The notes: generated by a model from the letters alone, not told the origin. A stretch of 8,115 nt of DNA from Flavobacteriales bacterium (GCA_014239715.1 JAAZYJ010000322.1:1-8115), one strand, 5' to 3'. Counted from the first letter of the stretch, positions 1 to 6,388 are shown. Numbers and translations: made by a program.

Positions 1-226
1 GGTCCTGGTTATACAGGTCCAGCACCTGTTTTTTTGTAAGATCAGCATGAAGATCTTCAAATTTCCATTCAGTGGCACGTAACACGTCGATTGTGTCTAG
101 TTTAACGGCAGGAGTATCGGTTTTAGCAACGGCAGCAACAGCATTAGTTGAGACCTCGGCACGGTAGTCTCCGGAACAGCATGGTAAGAGAGCAACGCTA
201 AGTAAAAGTGGAATTATCTTTCTCAT
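1..226 (-). CDS. Putative small lipoprotein, N-terminal 75 residues (runs off the left edge)
   Basis: This reading frame is open from an ATG at 226 to the left edge with no stop. Residues 1-15 look like a signal peptide: M-R-K, then a hydrophobic run (IIPLLLSVALL). They are followed by Pro15-Cys16-Cys17-Ser18-Gly19, so lipidation at Cys16 or Cys17 is likely, although neither cysteine sits in a canonical L-[AS]-[GA]-C lipobox. Residues 20-50 are rich in Ala, Val and Thr and look like a flexible tether. From about residue 50 the sequence becomes charged and probably helical (ATEWKFEDLH onward). No domain family is recognisable from this fragment. The start lies 34 bases after the end of the ABC-F gene on the same strand, so co-transcription is likely. 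No Shine-Dalgarno sequence is visible, which is usual for this phylum. A cleaved periplasmic protein is the alternative. Confidence 0.6.
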   Translation of the reverse strand, partial: MRKIIPLLLSVALLPCCSGDYRAEVSTNAVAAVAKTDTPAVKLDTIDVLRATEWKFEDLHADLTKKQVLDLYNQD

Positions 227-260
227 AAAATGAGAATGAACTTATTTGAAAAAGGTACAC

Positions 261-1046
261 TTATTCAAACTCGCTTAGCTCAAGCCATCTGGTTTCTTTC
301 TCGTCGATCTCCTTTTTGATTCTTGCAAGGTTAACGCTGATCTCCACGATCCTTTCGGAGTCTGTCAACCCTGAATTCAATTCGCTTGTGAGAAGATTTT
401 TCTCAGATTCCAATAATTCCAGCTCGGATGTTATTTTTTCGAATTCAGTCTTCTCCTTGTAAGAAAGCTTGGTTTTCTTTTTCTCAGGTTTGGAATGCTG
501 AGGTTTCTGAGGTTGCTTCTTTTGAGTGGTGCTTTCAGCTTTACGCAATGCCCTATAGGAGGAATAATTCCCATTGATGTCTTTGACCTTACCCCCACTC
601 TCAAAAACAAAAAGATGTTCCGTCATCTTATCCATAAAAAACCGGTCGTGTGATACGATCAGCAAACAACCCGAAAAATTCTGCAGATAATTTTCAAGTG
701 CATTCAATGTGAAAAGGTCCAGATCATTGGTGGGTTCATCAATGATCAGAAAGTTGGGATTTTTCATGAGGATAGTAAGCAAGTACAACCTGCGCTTTTC
801 TCCTCCGCTTAACGTTGAAACATACGACCAATGTTGCTCCTTTGGGAATAAAAACCTTTCCAGCAGCTGAAGGGCCGTAATTTTTTTTCCTTTTTCCAAC
901 GGAATGACATCGGCAATATCCTTGATGACCTCAATTACACGCTTGTCTTCTTTCAGCTGAATGCCTTCCTGGTGGTAGTGTCCGAAAACCACAGTGTCTC
1001 CAACTACGATCTTTCCACTGTCTTGTTCGATCTCTTCAGTTATCAT
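261..1046 (-). CDS. C-terminal open half of the interrupted ABC-F gene (NBD2 without Walker A, plus coiled coil)
   Basis: After the TGA, the frame continues S-G-K-S-T-F-L-K and meets its first ATG at 1046 (codon 357 of the full gene). A protein restarted there would be 261 residues long. It would hold the signature LSGGE (its residues 79-83), Walker B (Asp103, Glu104), switch His133 and the C-terminal coiled coil, but would lack the P-loop needed for ATP binding. No Shine-Dalgarno-like sequence precedes this ATG, so translational restart is doubtful. I list it so that the open frame is recorded, not because I think it is an independent gene. Confidence 0.4.
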   Translation of the reverse strand: MITEEIEQDSGKIVVGDTVVFGHYHQEGIQLKEDKRVIEVIKDIADVIPLEKGKKITALQLLERFLFPKEQHWSYVSTLSGGEKRRLYLLTILMKNPNFLIIDEPTNDLDLFTLNALENYLQNFSGCLLIVSHDRFFMDKMTEHLFVFESGGKVKDINGNYSSYRALRKAESTTQKKQPQKPQHSKPEKKKTKLSYKEKTEFEKITSELELLESEKNLLTSELNSGLTDSERIVEISVNLARIKKEIDEKETRWLELSEFE

Positions 1047-1070
1047 TTTAAGGAAGGTAGATTTTCCCGA

Positions 1071-1073
1071 TCA
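1071..1073 (-). other. In-frame TGA replacing the Walker A glycine of NBD2
   Basis: On the minus strand the codons read GGC TTT AAC TGA TCG GGA AAA TCT ACC, that is G-F-N-stop-S-G-K-S-T. ABC-F proteins have glycine at the stop position. A single change of GGA to TGA (plus-strand base 1073, C to A) would account for it. Reading resumes in the same frame on both sides. Confidence 0.9.
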
Positions 1074-2114
1074 GTTAAAGCCAACGATACCTACTTTTTC
1101 ATTGCGCTTAAAAACGTAGCTGAATTGATCCAAAAGCTTCAGCTCACCGTATGCTTTTGACACCTTGTGAAATTCCAGGATCTTCGTTCCCAGGCGTTGG
1201 ATGTTGATCTTTAGATCAATGGTCGACCGATCCAGCTGGTCACCGGCTTTTTCTTTCAGGTCGTAGAAGCCCGTGATTCTCGCTTTTGCTTTTGTCCCCC
1301 TGGCTTTTGGCTGTCGCCTCATCCATTCAAGTTCGGTCCTGAGCAGATTCTTAGCCTTAATGACATTGGTTTCGTGGATCTGATACCTTTCTTCACGCTT
1401 TTCAAGAAAGTAGCTGTAATTTCCAGCGTATTTGTAGATTGACCCTCCATCCAATTCGATGATCTCATTACAAACATTGTCCAGAAAATATCTATCGTGT
1501 GTGACCATGAGGAGGGTAGTGTGGGATTTCGTTAAGTAATCCTCCAGCCACTCTATCATATCCAGGTCCAGGTGATTAGTAGGTTCATCCAAAAAGAGAA
1601 AGTCAGGATCATCGATCAGTATCTTGGCTAATGCGGTCCTTTTTACCTGGCCTCCTGAGAAATGTTCAGAGGTTACGCCCAGTTTATCTAGCTTCAGCTT
1701 GTTCAGGATCTCATTGATCTTAATTTCTTTATCCCATGCATCGAGACGGTTCATTTCGTCAAATGCGGTTTGAAACCCGTCACCGACGATCTCATTTTTC
1801 GTTACTTCCTGATACTTTTTTATGGCAATGATCTCCGGTGATTCGGAATCAAGGACAAGCTCAAGTGCTGATTTTCCCGGTGTGAAGCTATGCTGCTGTT
1901 CTAGAAACCTTATTGAGATTCCCTTGCGGAATACGACGCGCCCACTGTCTTGAGACTCCAATCCGCAAATGCACTTTAATAACGTGGACTTACCGGTGCC
2001 GTTCTTCGCTACGAAGGCTACTTTCTGACCTTGGTCGATGCCGAATGTAACTCCGTTAAAGAGGGTCTTAATGCCATAAGATTTAGATAATCCTTCAACC
2101 GAAAGGTAATTCAT
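1071..2114 (-). CDS. N-terminal open half of the interrupted ABC-F gene (NBD1, linker, start of NBD2)
   Basis: If the TGA is real and is obeyed, this is the product that would be made: 347 residues. It holds one complete nucleotide-binding domain (Walker A, signature, Walker B, switch His), the basic linker that would contact tRNA at the ribosome, and the first strands of NBD2 up to Gly-Phe-Asn of its Walker A. ABC-F ATPases work by two NBDs closing over two ATPs, so this half could not form the normal intramolecular sandwich. It would be inactive unless it dimerised, or it could bind the ribosome as a dead competitor. The start ATG at 2114 is well supported: it begins M-N-Y-L-S-V-E-G-L-S-K-S-Y, the usual ABC-F opening. 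It lies 34 bases after the acyl-CoA ligase stop codon. Confidence 0.55.
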   Translation of the reverse strand: MNYLSVEGLSKSYGIKTLFNGVTFGIDQGQKVAFVAKNGTGKSTLLKCICGLESQDSGRVVFRKGISIRFLEQQHSFTPGKSALELVLDSESPEIIAIKKYQEVTKNEIVGDGFQTAFDEMNRLDAWDKEIKINEILNKLKLDKLGVTSEHFSGGQVKRTALAKILIDDPDFLFLDEPTNHLDLDMIEWLEDYLTKSHTTLLMVTHDRYFLDNVCNEIIELDGGSIYKYAGNYSYFLEKREERYQIHETNVIKAKNLLRTELEWMRRQPKARGTKAKARITGFYDLKEKAGDQLDRSTIDLKINIQRLGTKILEFHKVSKAYGELKLLDQFSYVFKRNEKVGIVGFN

Positions 2115-2148
2115 ATTCAGTTAGTAGAGGATGATATGGTATTCAAAA

Positions 2149-3909
2149 TCAGGATGTTTCGTAAATCTTCTCAACTAATGATTTACATTCAGCCATAATG
2201 ATCTTCCGCTTCAGTTTTAGTGTTGGGGTAAGCTCTCCGGTTTCAACACTCCATTCTGCAGGAAGCAGTTCAAATTTTTTCACTTGCTCCCAATTCCCGA
2301 ACCCTTGATTGTATTGGTTTACTTCATTTCTGACTTGAGCAATAAACTGTTCATTCTCAATGAGCTGTTCGTTAGATGAGACATCTACGTCATTTTCCTT
2401 ACACCATTGCATGCTATATTCAAATGCCGGTACTATGAGTGCGGCCGGGTGTTTTTGGTTTTCACCGATGACAATCAGCTGTTCTATAAAACGAGATTCT
2501 TTAAACTTATTTTCCATTACCTGTGGCGCAACGTACTTGCCTCCTGAAGTTTTGAATATTTCCTTTTTTCTATCTGTAATTGTAAGAAAACCATCTTCCA
2601 ATTTACCGATGTCACCGGTATGGAACCATCCGTCGGAATCGATGACCTCAGAAGTAATGTCCGGTTGGTTGTAATAGCCCATCATAACATTCGGCCCTTT
2701 TACACATATCTCACCATCTTCAGCAATTTTGACTTCAACGTCATCGATGACATAGCCTACGGATCCAAATCTAACCCCATCGTTCAGGTTTGAATTAACG
2801 CTGACAACAGGAGAGGTTTCTGTTAATCCATATCCTTCGTAAATCGGAATGCCGATGGCATGAAAGAACTGCGCTAGCCTTGGTTGCAGTGCTGCAGAAC
2901 CTGACGCAACTGCCTGTATTCTTCCGCCAAGCTTTTCCCTCACCTTAGAGTAGACGAGCTTATCTGCCAGTTTTCTCTGGAAGCTCGGATGCTTTCCGTA
3001 CTCATAGGATTGAGTTAGCTCGAGAGCCCAGTTGAATATTTTGGCCTTCAATCCTCCTGCTGACGTTCCTCCGGCCACAATTCCGTCATACACTTTTTCC
3101 AGTAGCCTGGGGACCGCAGTGAAAACGTGCGGACGTACTTCAACAATATTGTCTTTTATGGTGTCAAGAGATTCTGCGAAATAAATTGAAACTCCGGTGA
3201 TCTGGTACAAGTAAAGGATCATCCGTTCAAAAACATGGCATACAGGTAAAAAACTCAATCCGATAGCCGTATCATCCGTTGGCAACCTTTCGATGGAGGC
3301 CTTGCAATTGGTTACAATGTTATTATGACTGAGCATGACACCTTTTGGCAATCCGGTTGTGCCCGAAGTGTAGATCAAAGTAGCCAGATCCATGGGGTCA
3401 ACCTTGTCTTTGATTGCATCCACCTCATTTTGACTGGAAGCATCTTTCCCCAGCTCTAGCACCTCATTCCAACTTTTGCAACCGGCAACCGGTAAAAAAG
3501 AATATATGTCGGTCAATGAAGGCACCTCGCTTATGACATTCTTTACCTTACCGTACAATTCTTCGTTAGAGACAAAGCACAGCTTAACTTCCGAATCGTT
3601 AAAGATGAACTTGAAATCGGCTTCAGAAATTGTTGGATAAACCGGAACATTGACTGCCCCGATCTGAAGTACGCCCATATCCATAATGTTCCACTCAGGA
3701 CGGTTATTATGCGATATAACAGCAATCTTATCGCCGGGTTTCACACCTAATTTCAACAATCCTCTGCTTATTGCATTCGAAGCTTCAATGTACTCCTGGG
3801 TTGAATATGTTTTCCACTGGTTATCAATTTTACCAGCTAATGCAACTTCTTGAGGAAAATTCTTTAGCTGGTGCTGGGGAATATCGAAAAGTCTTTTAAC
3901 GCTGTCCAT
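2149..3909 (-). CDS. AMP-forming long-chain fatty-acid-CoA ligase
   Basis: The 586-residue protein activates a fatty acid with ATP to an acyl-adenylate and transfers the acyl group to CoA, feeding beta-oxidation or phospholipid synthesis. It is cytosolic or peripheral to the inner membrane. Adenylate-forming motifs occur in order: the phosphate-binding loop YTSGTTGLPKG at 180-190, YGLTETSP at 360-367, TGD at 431-433, hinge region DRKKE 446-450 followed by F-K-T-S-G-G-K-Y-V, and the C-terminal TPTLKLKR at 561-568, in which Lys565 aligns with the catalytic lysine. Length and the LPVCHVFERM segment (221-230) fit the long-chain acyl-CoA synthetase branch rather than acetyl-CoA synthetase. Exact chain-length preference cannot be read. 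The ATG at 3909 fits the family start. The gene leads the minus-strand cluster with the ABC-F gene and shares a 265-base divergent spacer with the sigma-factor operon. It ends in TGA at the expected C-terminus. Confidence 0.93.
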   Translation of the reverse strand: MDSVKRLFDIPQHQLKNFPQEVALAGKIDNQWKTYSTQEYIEASNAISRGLLKLGVKPGDKIAVISHNNRPEWNIMDMGVLQIGAVNVPVYPTISEADFKFIFNDSEVKLCFVSNEELYGKVKNVISEVPSLTDIYSFLPVAGCKSWNEVLELGKDASSQNEVDAIKDKVDPMDLATLIYTSGTTGLPKGVMLSHNNIVTNCKASIERLPTDDTAIGLSFLPVCHVFERMILYLYQITGVSIYFAESLDTIKDNIVEVRPHVFTAVPRLLEKVYDGIVAGGTSAGGLKAKIFNWALELTQSYEYGKHPSFQRKLADKLVYSKVREKLGGRIQAVASGSAALQPRLAQFFHAIGIPIYEGYGLTETSPVVSVNSNLNDGVRFGSVGYVIDDVEVKIAEDGEICVKGPNVMMGYYNQPDITSEVIDSDGWFHTGDIGKLEDGFLTITDRKKEIFKTSGGKYVAPQVMENKFKESRFIEQLIVIGENQKHPAALIVPAFEYSMQWCKENDVDVSSNEQLIENEQFIAQVRNEVNQYNQGFGNWEQVKKFELLPAEWSVETGELTPTLKLKRKIIMAECKSLVEKIYETS

Positions 3910-3962
3910 CTGTGATTAAGCTATTAATTATGTTAATATAATGTAACTGACATCTAAATTAA

Positions 3963-3993
3963 CCGTTTTAGTAGAATAGATAACCGAAAACGG
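3963..3993. repeat. Perfect 7-bp inverted repeat just downstream of the ligase -7 box
   Basis: CCGTTTT (3963-3969) and AAAACGG (3987-3993) are exact inverted copies separated by 17 bases. On the minus strand the first arm begins one base after the candidate -7 box, so the repeat covers the expected transcription start and early leader. It could be an operator for a dimeric repressor of the ligase cluster or a small leader hairpin. No flanking T-run makes it a terminator. Function is inferred from position only. Confidence 0.4.
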
Positions 3994-3994
3994 C

Positions 3995-4002
3995 CAAAAA
4001 TA
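3995..4002 (-). promoter_or_regulatory. Candidate Bacteroidota -7 box for the acyl-CoA ligase gene
   Basis: The minus strand reads TATTTTTG, an exact match to the TAnnTTTG consensus of the Bacteroidota housekeeping sigma factor. It lies 85 bases upstream of the ligase ATG. The accompanying upstream TTG is not well placed: the nearest one (4017-4015) leaves only 12 bases, against the usual 17-23. The call therefore rests on the -7 box alone. Confidence 0.4.
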
Positions 4003-4041
4003 TTGGGATGAAGTCAATATTGGTTACCCACCACTAAAATG

Positions 4042-4066
4042 TAACTTAATATCATAATATAAGTTA
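4042..4066. repeat. AT-rich inverted repeat upstream of the sigma-factor operon
   Basis: TAACTTAATAT (4042-4052) pairs with ATATAAGTTA (4057-4066): ten base pairs, one bulged A at 4049 and a CATA loop. The left arm overlaps the second TGTAACT copy, and the right arm ends immediately before the TTG of the candidate sigma-factor promoter. It could be an operator. A terminator is unlikely because the stem is almost entirely A-T. Confidence 0.35.
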
Positions 4067-4096
4067 TTGGTTTATAGATAAAATTGTTTAGTTTTA
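4067..4096 (+). promoter_or_regulatory. Candidate housekeeping promoter for the sigma-factor operon
   Basis: TTG at 4067-4069 is followed after 19 bases by TAGTTTTA at 4089-4096. This matches TAnnTTTG except for the last base, with spacing inside the usual 17-23. Transcription would start near 4103, leaving a leader of about 70 bases before the ATG at 4175. The match is modest and the region is AT-rich, so chance is a real alternative. Confidence 0.3.
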
Positions 4097-4174
4097 ATCA
4101 TAATGCGATTGGCTGTAACTTTTGGAGTGTGCCAGTTGTTTCACCATTATAACTAGGTGCTGTGTAACTATTTA

Positions 4175-4660
4175 ATGAATAGGAGAGAATACAATATTGC
4201 CGTAAACGAATATTCTGGAAGACTTTTCAGGTATGTTGTAAAGTGTCTTGGAAACAAGGAAGACGCTAACGATATTGTGCAGGAATCCTATGAAAAACTT
4301 TGGAAAAACAGGAAAAAAGTTCCGTTGACCAAATCAAAATCATGGTTGTTTACCACAGCCCATAACATGTTGATCAATCACACTAGAAAGCATAGAGCTT
4401 TTCTGATGGAGGATGAGAATTGTCAGGAACCGATGGTAAATGGCAATACCTACGAACTCAGGGATCTGATTGAGCAGGCGTTAGAGGGACTTCCCGCAAT
4501 ACAACGTCAAATAATCCTCCTGAGAGATCTGGAGGGATATAGTTATAAGGAAATTGGTGAAATACTTCGCCTGAATGAGTCTCAAGTAAAAGTGTACTTA
4601 TTCAGAGGGAGGCAGAAAGTCAGACTCAAATTGAAAGACATTTCTGTATTGGTGGCATAA
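4175..4660 (+). CDS. ECF-type RNA polymerase sigma factor
   Basis: This 161-residue protein directs RNA polymerase to a specific promoter set when released from its anti-sigma factor. Region 2 spans about residues 8-75, with the core-binding and -10 recognition segment DANDIVQESYEKLWK at 30-44. Region 4 spans about 98-152 (LPAIQRQIILLRDLEGYSY), with its helix-turn-helix at 123-145 for -35 recognition. No extra C-terminal domain is present, and regions 1 and 3 are absent, as expected for the ECF class. I chose the ATG at 4175; an in-frame GTG at 4157 would add six residues (V/M-L-C-N-Y-L) that do not look like a sigma factor start. The stop is followed four bases later by the anti-sigma/PorP fusion gene, so the two are almost certainly translated from one message and their products work as a pair. 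The target promoters are unknown; the TGTAACT copies upstream are candidates. Confidence 0.92.
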   Translation: MNRREYNIAVNEYSGRLFRYVVKCLGNKEDANDIVQESYEKLWKNRKKVPLTKSKSWLFTTAHNMLINHTRKHRAFLMEDENCQEPMVNGNTYELRDLIEQALEGLPAIQRQIILLRDLEGYSYKEIGEILRLNESQVKVYLFRGRQKVRLKLKDISVLVA

Positions 4661-4664
4661 ATTT

Positions 4665-6383
4665 ATGATCGTAAACCATAGTAATATACAAAGGTGGATG
4701 TTTGATTACTTTGAGGGTAATCTGTCGTTGCATGAGCAGATCGAACTCAGGGAATTTGTCAAACAAAACCCAGAATATGGTGATGACTTTGAAGAATGGG
4801 GAAAAGCTCGTTTGGAGGAAGATTCAGCTCCTTTGTTCCCGCATGCCAGTACATTATTGGTTAAAGAAAGAAACTGGTTGCCCACAATGTGGCGTGGCGC
4901 AGCTGTTCTGCTTCTGCTGTTTAGTACCTCCCTTATTTATATGGTGTCAAATGATTGGGATGCCTTCTCAGAAAATGTAGTTGACATAACGTCGATCGAA
5001 AATGGAGGATCACCATTTGAAAATCCGGTATTTTCAGGAGTCTACAACAATCTGAATAATTCATCAAAAGAAGAAACTCCAGCGTTGTTATTTGAAAAAA
5101 AGCAGGCCGGAGCTGCTAACATAGCGGTGCTTGCTACAAAGAGGTCTAGTCCAACAATGGCCCAAGGGCCTAATGAGATGAAACTTGAAATGTTGCCAGT
5201 TATTGAATTAAGCCCGTTGGTTCTGCAAGAGAGTTACGAAAGTGATGACTTTTATTATTCATCAAGTTCATCAGCAAATAATGAAGCTGACGTTTTTGTG
5301 TCTTCCGTGGTGACACTTGTTGATCAGCCGCAAATGTTGCTTGGAAACAAGGTGACGTTGGCCCATATGATGGCAAGTATGGAGAATGAAGGGATTAACA
5401 TTGATGGGGATAAAGAAGAAAAAGACAGAAAGGCCAGAATGAAGCAATTTGACCGTTTGTTCGCACGTAAGATCGGGTTAACTAATTTGTCTGACCCTAT
5501 ATTTATCAAAGACAAAGGAGACGTCCTGAATGTTAATCCGGCATTAATTGGTGCCGGTGGAGCGTCTCGTATTAACGCATTGTACAGAAGCCAATGGAGG
5601 GGTACAGGAAATACATCAAATAGATATGCTCTCACCTATGATCAGCTTGTTGAACAACTTCATGGCGGTATCGGAGTAGGAATAGAGAGATTGGATTATG
5701 AAAAGGGAATGTATTCCGGCTATAGCGCAAAGTTGGGCTATGCGCCCAGGTTCAATATTTCCAGAGAGGTGTCGCTTTCGGTTGCCGCCGCTTTTATCGT
5801 CAATCAATTGGAAGTTGACTTTGATAACTATAGATATGATTCTCAGGTGGAATTGGTAAAAGGTGATGTCAATGATACGTATGAATATGGCTATATTCCA
5901 AGAACGGATAAAATTGTTTACAAAGACGTGTCCATGGGAGTTATGTTGAATACACCATTTTGTTTTATTGGAGGATCTGCCGAACATTTAACGGAGCCTG
6001 GGCAGAACCTTTACACTTCCGATCTTGGGGAGGAAAATAGGCTGAAAAGGAAGTATAGCGTGCAAATTGGGACAGATTACAAGAAGAATGCTGCGTCAAA
6101 ATTGGCATTCAGCCCTCAATTAATTTTCGAAAATCAAGGAGGTAAATCGGAATTATGGGTGAGTAGTTCATTTAGATTTAATAATTTAATCGCGGGGACC
6201 GGAATTTCTACAGATAAATCTGTGAAGGGAATCTTTGGAATTCAGGGGAAAAATTTGAGGCTGATGTACAGTTATGATTTAACCAGATCAGAGCTGTTAA
6301 TGGAGACCAAAGGGTCGCATGAAGCCTCGATAAGAGTATTATTTAATAGTAAAAAGACGAAAAGCCCATTGGCATTTTTATAA
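4665..6383 (+). CDS. Anti-sigma-like domain, inner-membrane helix and PorP/SprF-like beta-barrel in one protein
   Basis: The 572-residue product has four parts. Residues 1-75 are soluble and acidic, with a pattern (FDYFEGNLSLHEQIELREFV, then QNPE at 34-37) like the cytoplasmic start of Bacteroidota anti-sigma factors. They contain no cysteine, so this is not a zinc-binding type. Residues 77-95 form a single hydrophobic helix with Lys67, Arg69 and Arg77 before it and Asp97, Asp99 and Glu103 after it, implying N-terminus inside. Residues 96-270 are polar, with Ser, Asn and acidic runs, and probably disordered. Residues 273-560 match the PorP/SprF family and share spaced motifs with the next gene: LNVNP (288-292), YRSQW (307-311), YDQ (325-327), HLTEP (441-445), YSYDLTRS (535-542) and HE (552-553). 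The strand ending in Phe560 could be a BAM signal. There is no cleavable signal peptide. The inferred role is to hold the upstream sigma factor and release it when the barrel or its partner changes state. Layout resembles the dual membrane-spanning anti-sigma factors reported in Bacteroides. Domain order is clear; function is inferred. Confidence 0.8.
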   Translation: MIVNHSNIQRWMFDYFEGNLSLHEQIELREFVKQNPEYGDDFEEWGKARLEEDSAPLFPHASTLLVKERNWLPTMWRGAAVLLLLFSTSLIYMVSNDWDAFSENVVDITSIENGGSPFENPVFSGVYNNLNNSSKEETPALLFEKKQAGAANIAVLATKRSSPTMAQGPNEMKLEMLPVIELSPLVLQESYESDDFYYSSSSSANNEADVFVSSVVTLVDQPQMLLGNKVTLAHMMASMENEGINIDGDKEEKDRKARMKQFDRLFARKIGLTNLSDPIFIKDKGDVLNVNPALIGAGGASRINALYRSQWRGTGNTSNRYALTYDQLVEQLHGGIGVGIERLDYEKGMYSGYSAKLGYAPRFNISREVSLSVAAAFIVNQLEVDFDNYRYDSQVELVKGDVNDTYEYGYIPRTDKIVYKDVSMGVMLNTPFCFIGGSAEHLTEPGQNLYTSDLGEENRLKRKYSVQIGTDYKKNAASKLAFSPQLIFENQGGKSELWVSSSFRFNNLIAGTGISTDKSVKGIFGIQGKNLRLMYSYDLTRSELLMETKGSHEASIRVLFNSKKTKSPLAFL

Positions 6384-6388
6384 GGAAG

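Larger units (their letters stand above)
261..2114 (-). pseudogene. uup: Uup-type ABC-F ATPase interrupted by one in-frame TGA
   Basis: The two open halves lie in the same frame and join through a single TGA (codon 348 of 617), with no indel. ABC-F proteins carry two nucleotide-binding domains and no membrane segment; they bind the ribosomal E site and relieve stalled or misaligned translation. NBD1 has Walker A at residues 36-44 (AKNGTGKST), signature FSGGQ 152-156, Walker B FLFLDE 172-177 and switch His206. The inter-domain linker is about residues 230-305 and rich in Arg and Lys. NBD2 has a Walker A reading G-F-N-stop-S-G-K-S-T, signature LSGGE 435-439, Walker B with Asp459-Glu460, and switch His489. 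A Lys/Gln-rich stretch and a predicted coiled coil (about 547-617) form the Uup-type C-terminal domain. Length is normal for Uup. Every other motif is intact, so the lesion is recent, or is a base-call error. The first Walker A residue being Ala rather than Gly is, from memory, common in Bacteroidota homologues. Confidence 0.85.
3942..4169 (+). promoter_or_regulatory. Four copies of TGTAACT in the divergent spacer
   Basis: TGTAACT occurs at 3942-3948, 4040-4046, 4114-4120 and 4163-4169, all on the plus strand, and the first two share the longer AATGTAACT. I found only one other copy in the window, inside the ABC-F gene at 2046-2052. The AAC core resembles the -35 element favoured by many ECF sigma factors, so these could be sites for the adjacent sigma factor (autoregulation) or for another DNA-binding protein. 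The copy at 4114 is best placed for an ECF-type promoter, because a -10 about 16 bases on would start transcription about 25 bases before the sigma-factor ATG. This is inference. Confidence 0.35.

Noticed and set aside
1071..1073. TGA read as glycine (alternative genetic code, as in Gracilibacteria/SR1), which would restore the Walker A motif
   Set aside because: The acyl-CoA ligase and the amidohydrolase both end in TGA at the family-typical C-terminus, no other in-frame TGA occurs in the genes here, and the gene content is Bacteroidota rather than candidate phyla.
1047..1073. Programmed frameshift or selenocysteine insertion at the ABC-F interruption
   Set aside because: The two halves are in the same frame, so no shift is needed; the family has glycine, not cysteine or selenocysteine, at this position.
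4116..4124. TAACTTTTG as a -7 box for the sigma factor
   Set aside because: The spacing between TA and TTTG is three bases, not two, and it overlaps a TGTAACT copy; the match at 4067-4096 is better.
4157..4174. GTG start at 4157 for the sigma factor
   Set aside because: The six added residues do not resemble a sigma factor N-terminus, and the ATG at 4175 gives a normal ECF start and length; GTG would also place the start over a TGTAACT copy.
5324..5987. Two overlapping minus-strand open frames opposite the fusion gene
   Set aside because: They lie antisense to a well-supported coding region with recognisable motifs, and their translations show no domain or composition of a real protein.
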